In this document: positions 59,503-64,000 of the stretch, one piece after another
How the letters are laid out: the number at the start of each line of letters is the position of its first letter
Numbering within the stretch: position 1 is the first letter of the stretch
DNA from: Bradyrhizobium betae
Lineage (GTDB): Bacteria > Pseudomonadota > Alphaproteobacteria > Rhizobiales > Xanthobacteraceae
Reading direction: 5' to 3'
Length of the DNA stretch: 64,000 nucleotides
Assembly: GCF_008932115.1 (NCBI RefSeq)
Contig: NZ_CP044543.1
Coordinates: 2,424,501 to 2,488,500 of the forward strand
Notes under the pieces: model-generated
Database searches by the model: none
Seen by the model: the letters and a program-made list of their open reading frames with translations, nothing else
Told to the model about the DNA's origin: nothing
Position numbers and translations under genes: made by a program

Positions 59503-61607
59503 ACCGCCTCGACGGTCGCGGGCGGACGCTGCCGCCACTGCCACAACACCAGCGCGGCGGCGAGCACAAAGCCCGCGGTGTCGCTGAAGGCGAAGTCGCC
59601 GAGCAGGCACATCGCAGCGCCGAGCGCGACCACGCGCTCGACCAGTGTCATGCGCGTGAACAGGAAGCCGATCGCGACCATCCCGAACAGCGCGATCGCC
59701 ACCAGCGCCTTGAAGCTCGCCAGCGCCACCGCGCCGTAGAAGCCGAGCCTGGCCGCCATGGGATCGCCGCCCTGCAGCATCAGCGCCGGCGAATAGACGA
59801 AGATGAAGGGGATGACATAGCCGGCGAGCGCGATGCGCATCGCCTCCCAGCCGATCTTGTCCGGGTTCTCCTTGGCGATCGGCGCCGCCGCGAGCGCCGC
59901 GAGCGCCACCGGCGGCGAGAGGTCGGCCATGATGCCGTAGTAGAACGCGAACATGTGGCTGGCGATCAGCGGCACGCCGAGCTTGGCCAGCGCAGGTGCT
60001 GCGAGCGCGGCGGTGATGATGTAGGTCGGGATGGTCGGAATGCCGGTGCCGAGCAGGATCGACAGCAGCATGGTCATGATCAGTGCCAGGAACAGGCTCT
60101 TCTCGCCGAGCCCGATCACCCAGCCGCCGAAGATGGTGCCGACGCCGGTCTGCGACATCATGCCGATGATGACGCCGACGATGGCGCAGGCCATGCCAAC
60201 GGTGATGGCCGACTTCGCACTCTCTGCCAGCGCATCGCGACAATCGCGCAAGGCCTTGAACCCGCCGCGGATGAAAGCGGTGATCACGATCAGCCCGACG
60301 ACGACGCTGGCGACCGGCACGATCTGCAGGCCGTCACGCGACAGCGCGGCGACGACGAGCGCAAGCCCGATCCAGAAGATGTAGCGGATCACGTTCGAGG
60401 AAGCGCCCGTCGTGATGGCGGTGCCGAGGATCAGCCCCACCGTCAGCGCGAGACCCATGCTGCCGGCGTAGAGCGGCGTGAAACCTTCGAACAGCATGTA
60501 AACGAGGGCAGCGAGCGGCAGCACGAGGTACCAGCGCGTCACCAGCGCCTTCCAGGCGCTCGGGATCTCCGAGCGCTTCATGCCGACGAGACCGTGCTTG
60601 CCGGCTTCCAGGTGCACCATCCAGAAGGCGGACGCAAAATAGAGAATGGCGGGGATCGCCGCCGCCTTGACGATCTCCGAGTACTGGACGCCGAGCGTCT
60701 CCGCCATGATGAAGGCGACCGCCCCCATCACCGGCGGCATGATCTGTCCGCCCATCGACGCCGTGGCCTCCACGCCGGCGGCAAACGCGCGGCGGTAGCC
60801 GAACCGGATCATCAGCGGGATCGTGAACTGGCCGACGGTGACGACGTTGGCGACGCCCGAGCCGGAGATCGTTCCCATCATGCCCGAAGCAAACACCGCG
60901 ACCTTGGCAGGTCCGCCGCGGGTGCGGCCGAACAGGCCGAGCGAGACGTCGGTGAACAGCTGGATCATGCCGGCGCGCTCCAGGAACGAGCCGAACAGGA
61001 TGAACAGGAAGATGTAGGTCGCCGACACGTAGATCGGCACGCCGTAGAAACCTTCGGTGCCGAACGACAGATGGGTGACGATCTGGTCGAAATCATAGCC
61101 ACGGTGGTTGAGCGGCGACGGCAGATATTGCCCGAAGAACCAGTAGAGCAGGCACGCGCCGCACATCAGCGGCAGCGCCGCGCCCATCAGCCGCCTTGTG
61201 CCCTCGAAGATCAGCACAGCGAGCAGCGTGCCGACCGCCAGATCGAGCTTGGTCGGATCGCCATCGCGCGCGATCAGATCGGCATAGAAGATCCACTGAT
61301 AGAGACCGCAGAAGAAACCGGCGCCGCCGATCACCCAGCCGAGCGCGCGGCCGGCGCCGCTCTTCGCGGTGAAGTTGGCGATCAGGCCGAAGGTGAGCAG
61401 GACCAGGAAGCCGACATGGACGCCGCGCACCACCTGGCTCGGCAGATAGTTGAAGGCGGCGACATAGAGCTGGAAGGTCGCAAAGGCGATGCCGATCCAG
61501 TAGGCGAGTTGGCCCCACCGGCCCGGGCCGAAGCCTTCCGGAAAGCCGTGCTCGAAATTGTCGAATTCGACCTTGATGGGCGCTTCGGTGCCCTCTGCCT
61601 GCAACAT
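59499..61607 (-). CDS. TRAP transporter fused permease (TAXI type, 4TM/12TM)
   Basis: A 702-residue inner membrane protein with about 18 helices: a small-permease-like part (residues about 25-200) fused to a DctM-like large permease. Characteristic segments are FASGMMGTISGSGVANVVTVGQFTIP, ASMGGQIMPPVMGAVAFIMAE, and LLGTGIPTIPTYIITAALAAPAL with HMFAFYYGIMADLSPPVALA. Such fusions use a TAXI binding protein, present at 61766-62713. Substrates known for TAXI systems are dicarboxylates such as alpha-ketoglutarate or unknown; not readable here. Confidence 0.93.
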   Translation of the reverse strand: MLQAEGTEAPIKVEFDNFEHGFPEGFGPGRWGQLAYWIGIAFATFQLYVAAFNYLPSQVVRGVHVGFLVLLTFGLIANFTAKSGAGRALGWVIGGAGFFCGLYQWIFYADLIARDGDPTKLDLAVGTLLAVLIFEGTRRLMGAALPLMCGACLLYWFFGQYLPSPLNHRGYDFDQIVTHLSFGTEGFYGVPIYVSATYIFLFILFGSFLERAGMIQLFTDVSLGLFGRTRGGPAKVAVFASGMMGTISGSGVANVVTVGQFTIPLMIRFGYRRAFAAGVEATASMGGQIMPPVMGAVAFIMAETLGVQYSEIVKAAAIPAILYFASAFWMVHLEAGKHGLVGMKRSEIPSAWKALVTRWYLVLPLAALVYMLFEGFTPLYAGSMGLALTVGLILGTAITTGASSNVIRYIFWIGLALVVAALSRDGLQIVPVASVVVGLIVITAFIRGGFKALRDCRDALAESAKSAITVGMACAIVGVIIGMMSQTGVGTIFGGWVIGLGEKSLFLALIMTMLLSILLGTGIPTIPTYIITAALAAPALAKLGVPLIASHMFAFYYGIMADLSPPVALAALAAAPIAKENPDKIGWEAMRIALAGYVIPFIFVYSPALMLQGGDPMAARLGFYGAVALASFKALVAIALFGMVAIGFLFTRMTLVERVVALGAAMCLLGDFAFSDTAGFVLAAALVLWQWRQRPPATVEAV

Positions 61608-61660
61608 CGATATGTCCCCAACCCGTCCAGCGCTTATAGCATCGCACAGCGTCTCCAGAC

Positions 61661-61747
61661 CGTCATGCCCGGGCTTGTCCCGGGCATCCACGGACTTTCC
61701 CGCCTGGCCTTAGAACGTGGATGGCCGGGACGAGCCCGGCCATGACG
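61661..61747. repeat. palindromic repeat, CATGCCCGGGC type
   Basis: CGTCATGCCCGGGCTTGTCC starts and GGACGAGCCCGGCCATGACG ends the block, with CATCCACG / CGTGGATG inside. It lies between the binding-protein stop and the permease start. Confidence 0.92.
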
Positions 61748-61765
61748 TCTCATATCCGGACCTGA

Positions 61766-62713
61766 CTACTTGATCAGCCCTTTTTCCTTGTAATAGCGGA
61801 TCGCGCCGGGATGCAGCGGAACCGGGCTGCCGGTGGCGGCCGTCTCGAGCTTGATCTCCTTGCCCGCGGCATGGGCATTCTGCAATTCCGGCAGCGACTC
61901 GTAGATCAGCTTGGTCATCTGGTAGGCGAGATCGTCCGACACCGTGGAGTTGGTCACGAGGTAGTTGACCACGGCCGCGGTCGGCACATCCTTGTCCTGG
62001 CCGGTATAGGTGTTGGCGGGAATGATCGTCGAGATGAAGGGCGGACCGATCTTGTCGACGGTCTCCTTCGGCACCGCGACCACCGTGATCGAGCTCGAGC
62101 TGGAGAGATCCTTCAGCGAGGCGACGCCAAGGCCGGCCGATTGCAGGGTCGCGCCCAGCTGGCGGTTCTTCATGAGGTCGACGGATTCGGCGAACGGCAG
62201 ATATTCGACCTTGCCGAGGTCCTTGTAGGTCATGCCGGCGGCGCCGAGGATCGCGCGGGAATTGAGCTCGGTGCCCGACTTCGGCGCGCCGACCGACAGG
62301 CTCTTGCCCTTGAGATCCGCGAGCGTCTTGATGCCGGACTCGGCGGTCGCGACGATCTGGATGTAGTTCGGATAGATCGCGCCGATGGTCCTGAGCTTGT
62401 CGAGCTTGGTCTTGAAGCCCGCCTCCTCGTCGCCCTCCCAGGCCGCTTTCAGCGAGTCGCCCAGCGTGAACGCCAGTTCGCCGCGGCCCTGCTGGAGCAG
62501 GATCAGGTTCTCGACCGACGCCTTGGTGGCCTGCACCTGCGTCTTCACGTTCGGAATCTTGTCGCCGTAGATCTTCCCGATCGCGACCCCGAGCGGATAG
62601 TAGACGCCGGAGGTGCCCCCGGTCAGAACGTTGATGAAAGATTGCGCATGCGCGCAAGGTGCCGACGCCGCCAGAGCAAGAGCCGCGGCCACGCCGAGAA
62701 TCGTCCGTTTCAT
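61766..62713 (-). CDS. TAXI-family TRAP transporter substrate-binding protein
   Basis: A 315-residue exported binding protein. A signal peptide (ILGVAAALALAASAPCAHAQ) leads to INVLTGGTSGVYYPLGVAIG, the TAXI hallmark, then KGKSLSVGAPKSGTELNSRA and PFAESVDLMKNRQLGATLQ. It captures the solute in the periplasm for the downstream permease. GGGAGTG precedes the ATG at 62713. It forms a unit with the permease and DUF1850 genes, interrupted only by a palindromic repeat. Confidence 0.93.
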   Translation of the reverse strand: MKRTILGVAAALALAASAPCAHAQSFINVLTGGTSGVYYPLGVAIGKIYGDKIPNVKTQVQATKASVENLILLQQGRGELAFTLGDSLKAAWEGDEEAGFKTKLDKLRTIGAIYPNYIQIVATAESGIKTLADLKGKSLSVGAPKSGTELNSRAILGAAGMTYKDLGKVEYLPFAESVDLMKNRQLGATLQSAGLGVASLKDLSSSSSITVVAVPKETVDKIGPPFISTIIPANTYTGQDKDVPTAAVVNYLVTNSTVSDDLAYQMTKLIYESLPELQNAHAAGKEIKLETAATGSPVPLHPGAIRYYKEKGLIK

Positions 62714-62894
62714 GATTTTGCACTCCCCAAACCGGCGGGGAAGTTGGCCGGATGAGAGGTGCGGGTCAACCCATCCAAAAGACAAAACAGGACTGCGGTA
62801 AACGGCCGATCCGGCTCGACTTTTTGGGAACCCGGCGGGTGCGGCGAGGTGGCGCAGACATTGTATGGGCCGCCGCGCCGTCGCCGGCCAGCCG

Positions 62895-63374
62895 TCACTG
62901 GAACGTCATGTCCAGGCACTTGGAGATGTCGGAGCCGAGGCCGGAGGAGATGGTGATGCAGCCGCGGATCTTCTGCGCAGCCATGTCGGCGGCCCAGATC
63001 GAATAGCCGCCGGGACCGAAGAACGAGTTTGTGTTCGGCGGCTCGGTCTCGGTCGCGTCGAAATCATACTTGCCGTCGGCCTCGAAGATGCGCGGCTTCT
63101 TGGTGCAGCCGCCGTCGGTCTGGACGTTGATGACTTCCTTGTTGTCGCGAGTCAGCGCCAGCGAGACCTGGCAGCGGAAATATTCCGAGGTCTTGGTATT
63201 GAACAGATAAGTGTAGGACTTGCAGGTCGCGGTGTTCAGCTTGCCCGGAGCCAGGCCGCGGCTGCACGAAATCCGCTGGTTGTGGCTGAGCTGGTAGTCA
63301 TCGGCCCGGGCGGCCGGCACCAGCGCCGTCAGCAGCAGCGCCGCAGTCCAGCAAACTTTAATGACATGGCTCAT
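62895..63374 (-). CDS. exported hypothetical protein (159 aa)
   Basis: A 159-residue exported protein: signal peptide (CWTAALLLTALVPAARA), then QLSHNQRISCSRGLAPGKLN, CKSYTYLFNTKTSEYFRCQV, VINVQTDGGCTKKPRIFE, SFFGPGGYSIWAADMAAQKI and GCITISSGLGSDISKCLD. Six cysteines suggest three disulfides. It may be a beta-rich periplasmic protein. The ATG at 63374 has GGTGGGGG nine bases ahead; an ATG at 63383 lies too close to it. Confidence 0.78.
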   Translation of the reverse strand: MSHVIKVCWTAALLLTALVPAARADDYQLSHNQRISCSRGLAPGKLNTATCKSYTYLFNTKTSEYFRCQVSLALTRDNKEVINVQTDGGCTKKPRIFEADGKYDFDATETEPPNTNSFFGPGGYSIWAADMAAQKIRGCITISSGLGSDISKCLDMTFQ

Positions 63375-63563
63375 TCGAATCATCCCCCACCAATATTTTT
63401 GTCGAATTGCGTTTTAGACGGAAAGCGGAACATAGTCGCGCGGGGGCGAAGGGAAAATCACAAACTGATGGGCAGGACGTGATGCGCTGCGGCGCTTTTG
63501 CGAATTGACCCGGAATTGCCGTTCGTGATTTGTTCAAGCACCCCAATGACGGGGAGGATGGAT

Positions 63564-63866
63564 ATGGCATTTTCAAAAAAGACATTTGCACTCGTAACCA
63601 TGCTGGGCGCGTTCGCGGCACCCGCATTGGCGCAGACCGCCGCGACACCGTGGGAGCTCAAGCCCGACACGGGTTACGCCTATGACAAGGACGGCAAGAC
63701 CCTGTCCTACAAGATCGGCACCAGCAACGCCGGCGAACTCCTGAAGGGCGCCAAGAAAGTGCCGAAGGGCACGCTGTTCTTCATCGGCCACAACGGCCAG
63801 CTCTACATGCGCAGCGGCCCGTATCTCGAGGGCGACGGCAAGTTCAAGTTCGGGTCGGATCAGTAA
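63564..63866 (+). CDS. small exported protein (100 aa)
   Basis: A 100-residue exported protein with a signal peptide (TFALVTMLGAFAAPALAQ) and a compact domain: PWELKPDTGYAYDKDGKTLS, YKIGTSNAGELLKGAKKVP, GTLFFIGHNGQLYMRSG and KFKFGSDQ. It is strand-rich and Lys/Gly-rich. Conserved in rhizobia as far as I recall; function unknown. GGGGAGG lies eight bases before the ATG at 63564. Confidence 0.78.
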   Translation: MAFSKKTFALVTMLGAFAAPALAQTAATPWELKPDTGYAYDKDGKTLSYKIGTSNAGELLKGAKKVPKGTLFFIGHNGQLYMRSGPYLEGDGKFKFGSDQ

Positions 63867-63914
63867 GGCCGTCTTTGTAGACTCAGGGGGCGCGCAACGC
63901 CGCTATACGCTCGG

Positions 63915-64000
63915 TGTCATCACCCGCGAAAGCGGGTGATCCAGTATTCCAGAGGCCGTCGTGATTGAATAGAGAGGCCTCGGCGTACTGGATGCCCCGG
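63915..64000. repeat. palindromic repeat family 2 (copy 3, cut by the window edge)
   Basis: TGTCATCACCCGCGAAAGCG begins the block, followed by GGGTGATCCAGTATTCCAGA and the start of the complementary half ending TACTGGATGCCCCGG at the window edge. Confidence 0.9.

Noticed and set aside
59484..61745. A 753-codon plus-strand frame opposite the TRAP permease
   Set aside because: Low-complexity Arg/Asp/His-rich product, complete overlap with a clear permease gene, no ribosome site; a GC-skew artefact.

Overview
The window reads as a chromosomal segment of an alphaproteobacterium of the Bradyrhizobium/Nitrobacteraceae type. This rests on high GC content, the alphaproteobacterial genes trcR (DUF1013) and ndvA, many small secreted proteins of a kind familiar from Bradyrhizobium, GGAAC/CGTT promoters of the EcfG general stress type, and abundant dispersed palindromic intergenic repeats. 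There is no rRNA operon, prophage or CRISPR array. One tRNA-Leu gene and one IS110/IS1111-type insertion sequence are present.

Layout. 1-9.2 kb: 3' part of a protease-like PDZ protein that lacks its catalytic residues, an alpha/beta hydrolase, a small stress-promoter gene, a DsbA-like protein, lrgB-lrgA joined to two acyl-CoA thioesterases and a divergent TetR regulator with paired operators, secreted proteins, an AbrB-type permease, dsbB and tRNA-Leu(CAA). 9.2-9.9 kb: a gene-free, strongly foldable repeat element. 9.9-15.1 kb: a DUF6314 protein, a membrane diguanylate cyclase, an AraC regulator and small secreted proteins. 15.3-20.8 kb: a 918-residue DUF2235 hydrolase with membrane helices, then a translationally coupled response regulator and sensor kinase. 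21-24.7 kb: small exported proteins and a GMC oxidoreductase missing its middle. 24.9-33.1 kb: two nitronate monooxygenases, an acyl-CoA ligase, a thioesterase, and a KaiC-like ATPase coupled to a hybrid histidine kinase. 33.4-47.9 kb: mostly housekeeping genes (aspA, hisE, ndvA, a D,D-carboxypeptidase, fadD, a peroxiredoxin, ispH-thrB-rnhA, trcR). 48.1-56.6 kb: ompW with an FNR/FixK-type box, prpE, two TPR-LprI paralogues, and a Na+/H+ antiporter with a 1-base frameshift. 56.7-64 kb: an SDR enzyme, the insertion sequence, a complete TAXI-type TRAP transporter with DUF1850, and two small exported proteins.

How the genes work together. Several regulatory pairs are visible: TetR with thioesterases, a NarL-type two-component pair, and KaiC with a hybrid kinase. 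Three promoters match the EcfG pattern (upstream of 1964, 23521 and 31090), which suggests that the small membrane protein, the anchored 224-residue protein and the KaiC/kinase pair belong to the general stress response. Fatty acid and CoA metabolism recurs (fadD, prpE, an acyl-CoA ligase, three thioesterases). Cell-envelope functions are also prominent (ndvA, dacA-like, lrgAB, ompW, dsbB, LprI-like).

The most rewarding items for follow-up are the insertion sequence with inverted ends and a hairpin-rich 3' non-coding segment that could encode a guide (bridge/seek) RNA, the KaiC-kinase operon without kaiA or kaiB, the structured repeat at 9.3-9.8 kb, and the two damaged genes. All family assignments come from reading motifs and remembered family features; no database search was run.
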